A stretch of 64,000 nucleotides of DNA, from the NCBI RefSeq assembly GCF_900114215.1, contig NZ_FOSG01000004.1, forward strand, positions 1-64,000. The letters run 5' to 3'. How positions within the stretch are numbered: position 1 is the stretch's first letter; each line of letters begins with the position of its first letter. The position numbers and the translations under genes were made by a program. The notes beneath the pieces are model-generated. The model was given only the letters and a program-made list of their open reading frames with translations. It was not told the origin of the DNA and ran no database searches. This DNA is from Streptomyces mangrovi (GTDB taxonomy: Bacteria; Actinomycetota; Actinomycetes; Streptomycetales; Streptomycetaceae). Positions 29,651-38,314 of the stretch are shown one piece after another.

Positions 29651-30796
29651 TCACACCGCCGGCCCGTCGTTCCCACTGTCCGTGCCGTTCCCGCTGCCCG
29701 TGCCGCCCGTACCGTCCGCTCCGCCGCCGGCGTGCTCGCGGCGGCGCTCCCGGGCGCGGGCGCGCAGCCGTTCGCGCTGGGGCAGGACCGTGTACTTCGG
29801 ATCCTCCGCGGACGCCACGCCCGCGTTGAAGACGCCGAACCGCAGGGCCGCCGAACCGGCCAGCAGGGCCGCGCCCGAGAGCGCCGCGGCCGTCCGGCTG
29901 CGCCGTCCGGCCAGCAGCCCGGCGGCCGCGCCGGCCGCGGTGAGCACCTTCGAGGCGCGCATCAGGACTCCGGGCCCGCCGCGCTCCAGCGGCTCGGCGG
30001 CCAGGCCCATGCGGCGAGTCATCACCGCCGCGGCCCCCAGTTCGAGCGCGGCCCCGAAGACGGCGGCCCGGCGGGCCGGGCCGGCCTGTTCCACGGGAGC
30101 GGCCAGCATGCCCAGCCCGGCCGCCGCCGCTGCCCCCGAGCCGGTGAAGACGAACGGCAGTTCGCGGTAGCCCTCGTGCCAGGACGGCACGGCCGTGTCG
30201 GCGATCAGCACGGCCGTGTAGGAGGCGACGGCCGGACCCAGCACCGCCGCGCCGGCGGTGGCCGCCGCACCGGAACGCCGGAACAGACCGGTCGCGTCGG
30301 TGACGGCGGACACCCCGGCGAGCGGGCCGTAGGCGGCCAGGAGCCAGGACCCCATGCTCATGGGCGAGGTGGGCTTGGCGACCCGCAGCATGTTGTAGAA
30401 GCGCCCCGGGCGGCCCAGATCGTGGATCAGCGCCACCGTGGAGGCGGAGATGGCCCCCAGTGCCCCGATCTTCGCCGACCGGGCCAGGACGCGGCGCCCG
30501 GTGGCATGCGCCCCGGCGGCCAGCAGCGAGGACCCCCCGGCCAGGCCCCCCAGGAAGAGGTAGCCCGCGATGTCGAGGGCCTTCCAGGTGGGCCGGTTGA
30601 GGATCGGCATGCCGTAGTACGAGGTGAACTCGGTCTCGGGGACTACCGGCTGCTCCCCGCGCCGGCGCCTGCGGCGGTGCCTGCCACCGCCCTGGCCTGC
30701 CGCCGCCGTCCGGCCGGGGTGCTCGCCGTCCGTCTCCGCCCCGCCGGGGCCGCCGGGGGTGACCGGGCCCGGCACGTTCGGCTCGGGGGTGCTCAC
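29651..30796 (-). CDS. NrfD/PsrC-type membrane subunit of formate dehydrogenase
   Basis: This 381-residue polytopic protein contains the core pattern FTSYYGMPILNRPTWKALDIAGYLFLGGLAGGSSLLA, followed by IHDLGRPGRFYNMLRVAKPTSPMSMGSW, characteristic of NrfD-like quinone-interacting subunits. It should anchor the Fe-S subunit and pass electrons to menaquinone. The N-terminal ~55 residues and the C-terminal ~40 are low-complexity Gly/Arg-rich tails. GTG 30796 overlaps the stop codon of the upstream Fe-S subunit gene, so the two are coupled. Confidence 0.87.
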   Translation of the reverse strand: MSTPEPNVPGPVTPGGPGGAETDGEHPGRTAAAGQGGGRHRRRRRRGEQPVVPETEFTSYYGMPILNRPTWKALDIAGYLFLGGLAGGSSLLAAGAHATGRRVLARSAKIGALGAISASTVALIHDLGRPGRFYNMLRVAKPTSPMSMGSWLLAAYGPLAGVSAVTDATGLFRRSGAAATAGAAVLGPAVASYTAVLIADTAVPSWHEGYRELPFVFTGSGAAAAAGLGMLAAPVEQAGPARRAAVFGAALELGAAAVMTRRMGLAAEPLERGGPGVLMRASKVLTAAGAAAGLLAGRRSRTAAALSGAALLAGSAALRFGVFNAGVASAEDPKYTVLPQRERLRARARERRREHAGGGADGTGGTGSGNGTDSGNDGPAV

Positions 30797-31851
30797 CGGC
30801 GCCTCCCCGCGAAGCAGGCGGCCACCCCGGCGGCCATCGCCGCCGCCGCGACCGCCGCGTGCCGCCACATCGACGGCAGGTCACGGGTGGTCACCACCGG
30901 GTCGGGCGGCATGCCGTAGGCCTCCGGTTCGTCCAGCAGCAGGAAGAAGGCGCCGTCACCGCCGACGCCGTCGCCTGGGTCCTCGCCGTACAGCCGGGCG
31001 TCGGGCACGCCCGCGGCGTGCAGTTGCGCGACCCGGGCGGCGGCCCGCTCCCGAAGCTCGTCCAGGGGGCCGAACTGGATGGAGTCGGTGGGGCACGCCT
31101 TGGCGCAGGCCGGTTCCATCCCCGCGCCCAGCCGGTCGTAGCACAGGGTGCACTTCCAGGCGCGGCCGTCTTCCTCGCGCTGGTCGATCACCCCGTAGGG
31201 GCAGGCCGGGACGCAGTAGCCGCAGCCGTTGCAGATGTCCTCCTGGACGACGACGGTGCCGAACTCGGTGCGGAACAGCGAGCCCGTGGGGCACACGTCC
31301 AGACAGGCCGCGTGGGTGCAGTGCTTGCACACGTCCGAGGCCATGAGCCAGCGCAGTTCGGTGCGCCCGTCGGGTGCGATCGGGGAGATCTCGCCGGTGG
31401 GGGCGCCCGGACCGTCCCCGGCCGAGGCACCGGGCCCGCGGGCCGTGGCGTCCAGGCGTCCGGCGGCGGCGAAGACGTCGAAGTCGCCCATGTCCTCCGC
31501 GCCGCCGGCGCCGGCCGCGGGGCCGTGCGCCACACCCGGTTCCTGGCTCCCCAGGGGCTTGCGCTGCTCGATGAAGGCCACATGCCGCCAGGTGGAGGCG
31601 CTCAGCCCCTGGGAGTTGTCGTAGGACATCCCGGTCAGTTCCAGGCCGTCCTCGGGCACGGCGTTCCACTCCTTGCACGCCACCTCGCACGCCTTGCAGC
31701 CGATGCAGATCGAGGTGTCGGTGAAGAAGCCCACGCGCTGCGGGTGGTCGCGGTGGCCCGCGGCGCCCGCCACGTCCGGCTGCGCGCCGTGGAGCAGACC
31801 CCCCGAGGCGGACGGCCCGGTGTCCCCGGTCTGTGCGGCGGTGTCGGTCAT
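30793..31851 (-). CDS. fdhB: Formate dehydrogenase iron-sulfur subunit
   Basis: This 352-residue ferredoxin-like electron-transfer subunit has four Cys clusters (CIGCKACEVACKEWN; CKHCTHAACLDVCP; CNGCGYCVPACP; CTLCYDRL...CAKACP), expected to bind four [4Fe-4S] clusters. The segment between clusters 1 and 2 holds a Gly/Ala-rich insertion of about 50 residues. A C-terminal hydrophobic helix (HAAVAAAAMAAGVAACFAG) suggests membrane attachment, as in FdnH/FdoH. The start is ATG 31851. It is the first gene of the minus-strand unit fdhB, nrfD-type, fdhA; catalytic subunits normally come first in such operons. Confidence 0.9.
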   Translation of the reverse strand: MTDTAAQTGDTGPSASGGLLHGAQPDVAGAAGHRDHPQRVGFFTDTSICIGCKACEVACKEWNAVPEDGLELTGMSYDNSQGLSASTWRHVAFIEQRKPLGSQEPGVAHGPAAGAGGAEDMGDFDVFAAAGRLDATARGPGASAGDGPGAPTGEISPIAPDGRTELRWLMASDVCKHCTHAACLDVCPTGSLFRTEFGTVVVQEDICNGCGYCVPACPYGVIDQREEDGRAWKCTLCYDRLGAGMEPACAKACPTDSIQFGPLDELRERAAARVAQLHAAGVPDARLYGEDPGDGVGGDGAFFLLLDEPEAYGMPPDPVVTTRDLPSMWRHAAVAAAAMAAGVAACFAGRRR

Positions 31852-32051
31852 GGAGCCCCTGTCTCCCTTCCAGTGCACCTGTCGGCGGCTGTGCTGTCCA
31901 CGAGTCCCCGGGAGACGGCCGGACGAAACGGGGCCGTTCGTTCCTCCGTCCGGGGAAGGAGACGACGGGCCGCGCCCCCGCCCCCGGGGGGACGCGCGAA
32001 TGGGCCGCGGCGCGGATGCCCGGGCGCCGGCGGGGTGATGGGGTGGGGAGC

Positions 32052-32648
32052 GTGCACAGTCATACGTCCCGCCCGGCCATGGCCGGGCGGAGGCCGAAGG
32101 TCTGCGCCGCGCTCGGCCCGGGGCCGGCGGCGGCGCTGTCGAGCGCGCGCCGCCGCGCCGTGCGGGACGGGGACCGGCAGGTCGACACCGCCCATCTGCT
32201 GCACGGTCTGGTCGAGTCGGACCCGGCCGTACGCGAGGCACTCGGCGGCACGGCGCGCCTGACGCGGGTCCTCGGCTATCTGGCGCAGCGCAGCATCGGC
32301 TACGGGCTGCGCTGGCGGCGAACCGTCGAAGGCGCGGCGGGCGCGGCGGGCACGGTCGAAGAGGCGCTGGCCGCCGCCCCGGCCGGTGTCCTCGGCTGGT
32401 CCCCCGCCGCCGCGGCGGCCCTGGAGGACGCGCTCCGGCGGGCACGGGGCGGGGCACGGGTGGAGGGCGTGGACCTGCTGGACGCGCTGCTCGCCGATCC
32501 GTGCTGCCGGGCGGTGGAGGTGCTGCGCCGCACGGGCGCCGTCCCCGTCGCGGCCCCGGTCTCGGCCTCCGTCCCCGCCGCCGTGGGGACGGAGGCGCAG
32601 GACGCCGGGGGCAGCTCACCGCAGCTCTGTCAGGGGCGCAGTCGCTGA
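32052..32648 (+). CDS. Clp N-terminal domain protein
   Basis: This is a 198-residue stand-alone protein with Clp repeat (N-domain) features: LSSARRRAVRDGDRQVDTAHLLHGLVESDPAVREALG at residues 31-67, and a second repeat-like helix pair, AAAAALEDALRRARGGARVEGVDLLDALLADP. It lacks AAA+ modules. Such proteins are common in Streptomyces and may act as adaptors or decoys for Clp proteases, but this is unproven. The start is taken at GTG 32052 with GGGGAG upstream; an open frame extends further 5' without coding character. It is divergent from fdhB. Confidence 0.72.
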   Translation: MHSHTSRPAMAGRRPKVCAALGPGPAAALSSARRRAVRDGDRQVDTAHLLHGLVESDPAVREALGGTARLTRVLGYLAQRSIGYGLRWRRTVEGAAGAAGTVEEALAAAPAGVLGWSPAAAAALEDALRRARGGARVEGVDLLDALLADPCCRAVEVLRRTGAVPVAAPVSASVPAAVGTEAQDAGGSSPQLCQGRSR

Positions 32649-32673
32649 CACTCCTGTCGGGTGCTGGCATGAT
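32645..32673 (+). promoter_or_regulatory. Promoter of a leaderless EamA gene
   Basis: CTGACA (32645-32650) and CATGAT (32668-32673) have a 17-nt spacer, and the GTG start at 32680 is 7 nt beyond the -10 with no Shine-Dalgarno sequence. The -35 overlaps the end of the preceding gene. Confidence 0.6.
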
Positions 32674-32679
32674 GGGCCG

Positions 32680-33750
32680 GTGAATGCTCCCACTTCCCCG
32701 ACCGCCCCTTCGAGGGCGAGGAGCGGCCTCACCCTCGCCCTCGTCTCCGCCGTCGCCTTCGGCGGTTCCGGCCCGGCGGCGAAGCCGCTGATCAACGCGG
32801 GGCTCGATCCGCTGCACGTCACCTGGCTCAGGGTCGCGGGCGCCGCCGTCGTGCTGCTGCCGCTGGCCTGGCGCCACCGCGGCCTGCTGCTGCGGCGGCC
32901 GGCGCTGCTGGCCGGGTTCGGGCTGCTGGCCGTCGCGGGGGTGCAGGCGTGCTACTTCGCGGCGATCTCCCGCATCCCGGTCGGGGTCGCCCTGCTGGTG
33001 GAGTACCTCGCGCCCGCGTTGGTGCTGGGCTGGGTGCGCTTCGTCCAGCGCCGCCCGGTGAGCCGGGCGGCGGGGGTCGGGGTGGTGCTCGCGGTCGGCG
33101 GCCTGGCGTGCGTGGTGGAGATCTGGGCCGGGCTCGGCTTCGACCTCTGGGGGCTGCTGCTGGCGCTGGGCGCAGCCTGCTGTCAGGTCGGCTACTTCGT
33201 CCTGTCCGCCCACGGGGCCGGCGATCCCGGCAAGGACCCCGGCGAGGGCGGGGTTCCCGATCCGCTGGGCGTCATCGCCTACGGGCTGCTCATCGGCGCG
33301 CTGGTGCTCACCGCCGTCGCACGGCCCTGGGAGATGGAGTGGTCGGTGCTGGGCGGGAGGGCCGAACTGGCGGGCATGTCGGCATCCGGCGCACAGGTGC
33401 CCGCGGTCGTACTGCTGTGCTGGATCGTGCTGGTGGCGACCGTGGCCGCCTACCTGACCGGAGTGGTGTCGGTACGCAGGCTCTCGCCGCAGGTGGCGGG
33501 GGTGGTGGCCTGCCTGGAGGCGGTGGTGGCCACCATGCTGGCCTGGGTGCTGCTGGACGAGCGGCTGTCGGCGGTACAGCTGTTCGGCGGTGCGGTGGTG
33601 CTGGCGGGCGCGTTCGTCGCGCAGCGCGCCACGCCCGCGGCTTCTCCCGCACCGGCCGGGCCGGTGGCCGCGGGGGGCGGCGAGGGGGGAGCCACGGGTG
33701 AGGGAGGGCACGCGGGGGAGCTGTTGTCGCAGGACGCGCCCGCACCGTAG
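32680..33750 (+). CDS. EamA/DMT-family transporter (first)
   Basis: This 356-residue integral membrane protein with about ten helices arranged as two EamA repeats is a drug/metabolite transporter superfamily member that likely exports a small metabolite. The first repeat opens [26 protein letters not shown], and the end of the second has [30 protein letters not shown], the usual ExxxA and DExx pattern. The C-terminal 40 residues are Gly/Ala-rich and cytoplasmic. The mRNA appears leaderless. The substrate cannot be predicted. A second EamA gene follows 155 nt later. Confidence 0.85.
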   Translation: MNAPTSPTAPSRARSGLTLALVSAVAFGGSGPAAKPLINAGLDPLHVTWLRVAGAAVVLLPLAWRHRGLLLRRPALLAGFGLLAVAGVQACYFAAISRIPVGVALLVEYLAPALVLGWVRFVQRRPVSRAAGVGVVLAVGGLACVVEIWAGLGFDLWGLLLALGAACCQVGYFVLSAHGAGDPGKDPGEGGVPDPLGVIAYGLLIGALVLTAVARPWEMEWSVLGGRAELAGMSASGAQVPAVVLLCWIVLVATVAAYLTGVVSVRRLSPQVAGVVACLEAVVATMLAWVLLDERLSAVQLFGGAVVLAGAFVAQRATPAASPAPAGPVAAGGGEGGATGEGGHAGELLSQDAPAP

Positions 33751-33904
33751 GGTGCGGGCATGCATTCGACCGTGCTTCCCCCGCCCGCCGCCTAGGGCGG
33801 GCCGCCGAGGAGAACCGCGCCGGCGTCAGTGCCGCCGCGCAGGTCATCGCTGCCCGCGTACGGGATCACATGACGACTTCCCGATACACGCGGAGAACCC
33901 ACAC

Positions 33905-34996
33905 GTGTCGAAACCCACTTCTGCCCTGTCCACCGCCGCGCCCACCGGCGGAAGCGGTGATTCCGCAAGCGGTTCCGTTCCGCCCGACGGACTGTCCGTC
34001 GGGCGCGGACTGCTCTACCTGATCGTCGCCGGAGTCGCCTGGGGCACCGCCGGAGCCGCGGCCGCCCTGCTGTACCGAGCCAGTGACCTGGGGCCGATCG
34101 CCCTGTCCTTCTGGCGCTACGTCGGTGGGATCGTCCTGCTGCTGGCGTTCCTCCCCCTGCGCCGCACCGCCCGTCCGGGCCGCCGGGGACGTGCCGCCCC
34201 GGCCGTGCCCGAACCGCGGCGCCGCCGCGTGGGGCGGATCGTGGCCACCGGGCTGGGTCTGACGCTCTTCCAGACCGCCTACTTCGCGGCCGTCCAGGCC
34301 ACCGGGCTCGCCGTCGGCACGGTCGTCACCCTCGGCGCCGGGCCCGTGCTGATCGCGCTCGGCGCCCGGCTGACGATGGGCGAGCGGCTGGGGCGCGGCG
34401 GTCTGGCGGCCGTGGCCGGCGCGCTGGCCGGCCTGACGGTGCTGTATCTGGGTGGCGACGGGACCACGGTGCGGCCGCTGGGCGTCGGTCTCGCTCTGCT
34501 GTCCGCCTCCGGCTACGCCGCCGTCACCCTGCTGACCCGGTGGATGGGCCGCAACGGAGCGAGCGGCGACCCGTACTCCACCACCACCTGGGCGTTCGGT
34601 GTCGGCGCGGTGTGCCTGCTGCCGCTGGGACTGGCCGAGGGACTGCTGCCGCACGCCGCCGAGGACCCGGTGCGGGTGCTGCTCCTGCTGGCGTACACCG
34701 CCGCGGTGCCGACTGCGCTGGCGTACGCGCTGTACTTCGCGGGGGCGGCGGTCGTACGGTCGGCGACCGCCTCGGTGATCATGCTCATCGAACCGGTGAG
34801 CGCGGCCGTGATCGCCGTCGTGCTGCTGGGCGAGCGGCTGACCGCCGCGACCGTCACGGGCACCGCGCTGCTGCTCACCGCCGTGACGGGGCTGGCCATC
34901 GCCGAGGCACGCCTGGCCTCCGGGGCGCGCCGCAGGCCCGCCCCGGGCGCGGGCGTCGGGGGGACCGGAGGCGTCGGAGGCGGAGCCGGGGCGTGA
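33905..34996 (+). CDS. EamA/DMT-family transporter (second)
   Basis: This 363-residue protein is ten-helix with two EamA repeats ([52 protein letters not shown]). It is only distantly like the gene just upstream, so this is not a recent duplication. Substrate unknown. GTG 33905 is preceded by GGAGA. A hairpin terminator lies 25 nt after the stop. The N-terminal 38 residues and C-terminal 30 are low-complexity tails. Confidence 0.85.
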   Translation: MSKPTSALSTAAPTGGSGDSASGSVPPDGLSVGRGLLYLIVAGVAWGTAGAAAALLYRASDLGPIALSFWRYVGGIVLLLAFLPLRRTARPGRRGRAAPAVPEPRRRRVGRIVATGLGLTLFQTAYFAAVQATGLAVGTVVTLGAGPVLIALGARLTMGERLGRGGLAAVAGALAGLTVLYLGGDGTTVRPLGVGLALLSASGYAAVTLLTRWMGRNGASGDPYSTTTWAFGVGAVCLLPLGLAEGLLPHAAEDPVRVLLLLAYTAAVPTALAYALYFAGAAVVRSATASVIMLIEPVSAAVIAVVLLGERLTAATVTGTALLLTAVTGLAIAEARLASGARRRPAPGAGVGGTGGVGGGAGA

Positions 34997-35020
34997 CAGC
35001 CGGAGTGTGAGGGGCCGAAG

Positions 35021-35051
35021 CGGGCGCGGGCGGAGGAACCACCCGCGCCCG
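35021..35051. terminator. Terminator between convergent EamA and PNPOx-family genes
   Basis: Inverted repeat with 10-bp arms (35021-35030, 35042-35051) and an 11-nt loop, placed between two convergent genes. Confidence 0.65.
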
Positions 35052-35098
35052 CCCGTACCCCGCCCGCGCCGGCCGTCAGTCGGCCCGCGCCCGCCTCG

Positions 35099-35779
35099 TC
35101 AGAGCGCGGCGAGCGCGGTGAGATAGCCGGGCACCGCGGCGCCCGCGGCCATGTCCTCGGCCGGCACGGGAGTGCCGTAGACCCTCCGCACCGGCACCAC
35201 GCCGCTCCAGTGGGGGAGGGAGAGGTCCTCCGGCTCGTCGTTCGGGCCGCCGGTGCGGACCTTCGCCGAGACCTCCTCCAGGTCCAGGGCGATGACGGCG
35301 GTGGCGGCCAGCTCCCGTGCGTCGGCCGGACGCGAGTCGGCCGAGCGTCCGGGGACGGCCTGGTCGACGATGGCGTCGAGGGCGACGGCCCGCTCGCTGG
35401 GGTCGTCGACCCGGTGCGCGGTGCCGTGCACCACCACCGAGCGGTAGTTGACCGAGTGGTGGAAGGCGGAGCGGGCCAGCACCAGTCCGTCCAGATGCGT
35501 CACCGTCAGGCAGACGGGCAGCCCCGAGCCGGAGGAACCCGTCGCCCGCAGCGGCCGGGAGCCGGTGGAGCCGTGGACGTACAGGCGCTCGCCGACCCGG
35601 GCGTAGAGCGTCGGCAGGACGACCGGTGCGCCGTCGCGGACGAAGCCGAGGTGGCACAGGTATCCGTCGTCGAGGATCGCGTGCACCAGTTCGCGGTCGT
35701 ATGCCGCGCGCTCGCGGCCGCGGGTGGGAACGGTGCGCTCGGTCGGGGCGTACGCGTCCCCGGGGGCGGTGGTGGACAT
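35099..35779 (-). CDS. Pyridoxamine 5'-phosphate oxidase family FMN-binding protein
   Basis: This 226-residue split-barrel flavoprotein of the PNPOx-like superfamily has YDRELVHAILDDGYLCHLGFVRDGAPVVLPTLYARVGERLYVHGSTGSRPLR near the N-terminus and AFHHSVNYRSVVVHGTA, typical of the Nim/PNPOx-like group. It could bind FMN or F420; true PdxH activity is not implied by this subfamily. It is divergently transcribed from a MocR/PdxR-type regulator 70 nt away, a common pairing in vitamin B6-related regulation. A 12-bp palindrome lies in the shared promoter. Confidence 0.85.
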   Translation of the reverse strand: MSTTAPGDAYAPTERTVPTRGRERAAYDRELVHAILDDGYLCHLGFVRDGAPVVLPTLYARVGERLYVHGSTGSRPLRATGSSGSGLPVCLTVTHLDGLVLARSAFHHSVNYRSVVVHGTAHRVDDPSERAVALDAIVDQAVPGRSADSRPADARELAATAVIALDLEEVSAKVRTGGPNDEPEDLSLPHWSGVVPVRRVYGTPVPAEDMAAGAAVPGYLTALAAL

Positions 35780-35835
35780 GGTGTTCGACTTCCTCTCGTG
35801 CGTGGCGGCCGGGCTCGCCGACTTGCTCCCGTTAT

Positions 35836-35847
35836 TGCACTAGTGCA
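35836..35847. promoter_or_regulatory. TGCACTAGTGCA palindrome in a divergent promoter
   Basis: A perfect 12-bp palindrome lies between the PNPOx-family gene and the MocR gene, overlapping the CATAAT -10-like box (35846-35851) of the MocR promoter. It is a good candidate operator for the MocR protein itself. Confidence 0.6.
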
Positions 35848-35849
35848 TA

Positions 35850-37199
35850 ATGTTCTTTGTGCTAGGAGAATATCGGATCGAGGGGCGGCGCGCTGCCGAG
35901 ATCGCCGCCAGTGTGGAACGCGGGGTCGGCACGGGGGAGTTGGAGCCGGGCGGACTGCTGCCCCCCATGCGGGAGTTGGCGGCGGAGCTGGGCGTGAACC
36001 CCAACACGGTCGCCGCCGCCTACCGCACCCTGCGCGAGCGCGGAGTGATCGAGACGGCCGGACGGCGCGGCAGCCGGGTGCGCCCGCGCCCGGCCACCAC
36101 CGCACGCGAGGCCATCGGCGTCGAGGCGCCCGAGGGCGCGCGCGACATCTCCACGGGCAATCCGGACCCGACGCTGCTGCCCTCGCTGAACACCGCGCTC
36201 GCCGCCGCCGCACGGCGTCACGAGCGGCACCCGACGCTCTACGGCGCCCCCGGGCTCACCGACGACCTGGCCCGGCTGGCGCGCGAGGCCTTCGACGCGG
36301 ACGCGGTGCCGCCCGGTCCCGTCGCCGCCGCCTCCGGATCGCTGGACGCCATCGAACGGGTACTGGCGGCCCATCTGAAACCCGGCGACGCGGTCGCCGT
36401 GGAGGACCCGGGATGGGGGAGCCTGCTGGACCTCGTCCCGGCGCTGGGCCTGCGGACGCTCCCGGTCGCCCTGGACGACGACGGCCCGCTGCCCGAGTCG
36501 GTCGAACGGGCGCTGCGGCAGGGCGCGCGGGCCCTGGTCGTCACCGACCGGGCCCAGAACCCGACCGGCGCCGCAGTCTGCGCGTCGCGCGCCCGCGAAC
36601 TGCGCCGAGTCCTGGCCGCACACCCGCGCGTACTGCTGATCGAGGACGACCACGGGCACGGCATCGTCGACCTGCCCCTGCACCCGCTGGCGGGCGAGGA
36701 CGGCCCGGCCGAGCACTGGGCGCTGGTGCGCTCCACCGCCAAGGCCTACGGCCCCGACCTGCGGCTGGCGGTGCTGACCGGTGACGCCGTCACCGTCGAC
36801 CGGGTGCGCGGACGGCAGCGGCTGGGCCCCGGCTGGGTCAGCCATCTGCTCCAGCGCACCGTCACCGCCCTGTGGGAGAGCCGGGCGGTCGACCCCGCGC
36901 AGGTGGCCGGCTCATACGGCCGCCGCCGCACCGCGCTGCTCGACGCGCTCGCCGCGCGGGGCGTCGAGGCGCACGGACGCAGCGGGATGAACGTGTGGGT
37001 GCCGGTGCCCGACGAGACCGGCGCGGTCGCCCGGCTGCTGCGGGCCGGCTGGGCCGTCGCCCCCGGGGCCCGTTTCCGGATCGCCTCATCGCCCGGCATC
37101 CGGCTGACCGTCTCGGCCCTGTCCGAGGACGAGGTCGGGCCGGTCGCCGACGCGGTGGCGGCGGCGATCCGGCCCGGCGAGGCGCGGCGGTACGGCTGA
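35850..37199 (+). CDS. MocR/PdxR-family regulator (GntR HTH fused to aminotransferase-like domain)
   Basis: This 449-residue regulator has an N-terminal GntR winged helix (residues 12-75, RELAAELGVNPNTVAAAYRTLRERGVIETAGRRGSRV) and a fold-type I aminotransferase domain (about 105-445). The domain keeps NPTGAAVCASRARELRR and STAKAYGPDLRLAVLTGD, with the PLP lysine in AKAYGPDL. MocR proteins sense PLP or amino acids; with an adjacent PNPOx gene, vitamin B6 homeostasis is the leading guess. ATG 35850 lies within an apparent -10 box, so GTG 35859 on a leaderless mRNA may be the true start. Confidence 0.86.
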   Translation: MFFVLGEYRIEGRRAAEIAASVERGVGTGELEPGGLLPPMRELAAELGVNPNTVAAAYRTLRERGVIETAGRRGSRVRPRPATTAREAIGVEAPEGARDISTGNPDPTLLPSLNTALAAAARRHERHPTLYGAPGLTDDLARLAREAFDADAVPPGPVAAASGSLDAIERVLAAHLKPGDAVAVEDPGWGSLLDLVPALGLRTLPVALDDDGPLPESVERALRQGARALVVTDRAQNPTGAAVCASRARELRRVLAAHPRVLLIEDDHGHGIVDLPLHPLAGEDGPAEHWALVRSTAKAYGPDLRLAVLTGDAVTVDRVRGRQRLGPGWVSHLLQRTVTALWESRAVDPAQVAGSYGRRRTALLDALAARGVEAHGRSGMNVWVPVPDETGAVARLLRAGWAVAPGARFRIASSPGIRLTVSALSEDEVGPVADAVAAAIRPGEARRYG

Positions 37200-37212
37200 A
37201 CCGTACCGCCTG

Positions 37213-38241
37213 TCACGGCCGCGCGCTCCGTGTCCGGATCCGTGTCCGGCCCCGTGCCCGGTCCTGTGTCCGGCTCTGTGTGAGGGCCGCGCCGACGAGT
37301 ACGACCAGCGCGCCGACGGGGGTGCTCCAGGCCAGGTGCTCGTCCAGCAGCGCCACTCCGGCCGCCGTGGCGATCACGGGGATGAAGTACGTCACCAGGG
37401 TGGCCGTGGTCGGCCCCACCTCCGCCACCAGCCCGTACTGCAGCAGGAAGGCGACCCCGGTGCCCAGTGCGCCCAGTGCCGCGACCGCCAGCAGCGGCCC
37501 GGCGGGGAACGAGGCGGGGAAGGAGGTGAACAGAGGCGTGACCACGGCCAGTTGGAGAGTGCCGAGCAGAAGCTGGGAACCGGCCATCGCCACGTTGGAA
37601 CCTCCCGCGCCCGCCAGCGTGCGCCGCACGTACACCCAGCCGACCGCGTAGCTGAGCGCGGCGACCAGCGCCATGGCCGTGCCGGCGGGATCCTGCCCGT
37701 CGAACCCCTGCCAGGCGCCGAGCACGGTCAGGACGCCCGCGAAACCGATGCCGAGCCCGGCCACCCGGCGCCGGGTGGGCCGGTCGTCGGAGAGGGCGAC
37801 CAGGGAGAGCAGCATGCCCCACAGCGGGGTGGTGGCGTTGCAGATGCCCGCCAGGGTGGAGGAGATGGTCAGCTCGGCGTAGGAGAAGAGGGTGAACGGC
37901 AGCGCATTCAGCAGGAACGCCGAGACCGCCAGATGCCCCCAGGTGTGCAGGCCCCGCGGCAGCCGCTCACGCCGCACCAGCAGCACCGCGCCCAGAACGG
38001 CCGTGCCGAACACCAGGCGCCCCAGGGTGACCTGGAGCGGGGCGAAGCCGTGAGTACCGATCTTGATCAGCAGGAAGCTGAAACCCCAGATCAGGCTGAG
38101 GGCGGCGAAGCGCACGCGCCAGTCGACCGCGGGCGGGCGGCGGACGGACGCGGAACCCGGGGCAGCCGGAGCGGCGACCGGAGCGGTGGGGCCGGGGGAG
38201 TCGGGGAGCGGCGCGACGCCGGCGCGAGCGGAGGCGGACAT
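37213..38241 (-). CDS. EamA/DMT-family transporter (third)
   Basis: This 342-residue protein has ten predicted helices in two EamA repeats (FAALSLIWGFSFLLIKIGTHGF; TLVTYFIPVIATAAGVALLDEHLAW), a drug/metabolite exporter of unknown substrate. It converges on the MocR gene with a 13-nt gap. Its start (38241) is close to a divergent LysR gene at 38315; LysR proteins commonly control a divergent exporter, so this EamA gene is the natural target. The first 35 residues are Pro/Ala-rich. Confidence 0.86.
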   Translation of the reverse strand: MSASARAGVAPLPDSPGPTAPVAAPAAPGSASVRRPPAVDWRVRFAALSLIWGFSFLLIKIGTHGFAPLQVTLGRLVFGTAVLGAVLLVRRERLPRGLHTWGHLAVSAFLLNALPFTLFSYAELTISSTLAGICNATTPLWGMLLSLVALSDDRPTRRRVAGLGIGFAGVLTVLGAWQGFDGQDPAGTAMALVAALSYAVGWVYVRRTLAGAGGSNVAMAGSQLLLGTLQLAVVTPLFTSFPASFPAGPLLAVAALGALGTGVAFLLQYGLVAEVGPTTATLVTYFIPVIATAAGVALLDEHLAWSTPVGALVVLVGAALTQSRTQDRARGRTRIRTRSARP

Positions 38242-38314
38242 GCGTCAACGATCGCGCCTTCAAAGATTAAGAACAAGCGAGAAGTTCTGGAGTGGACCGC
38301 TTAGTATCACTTAC

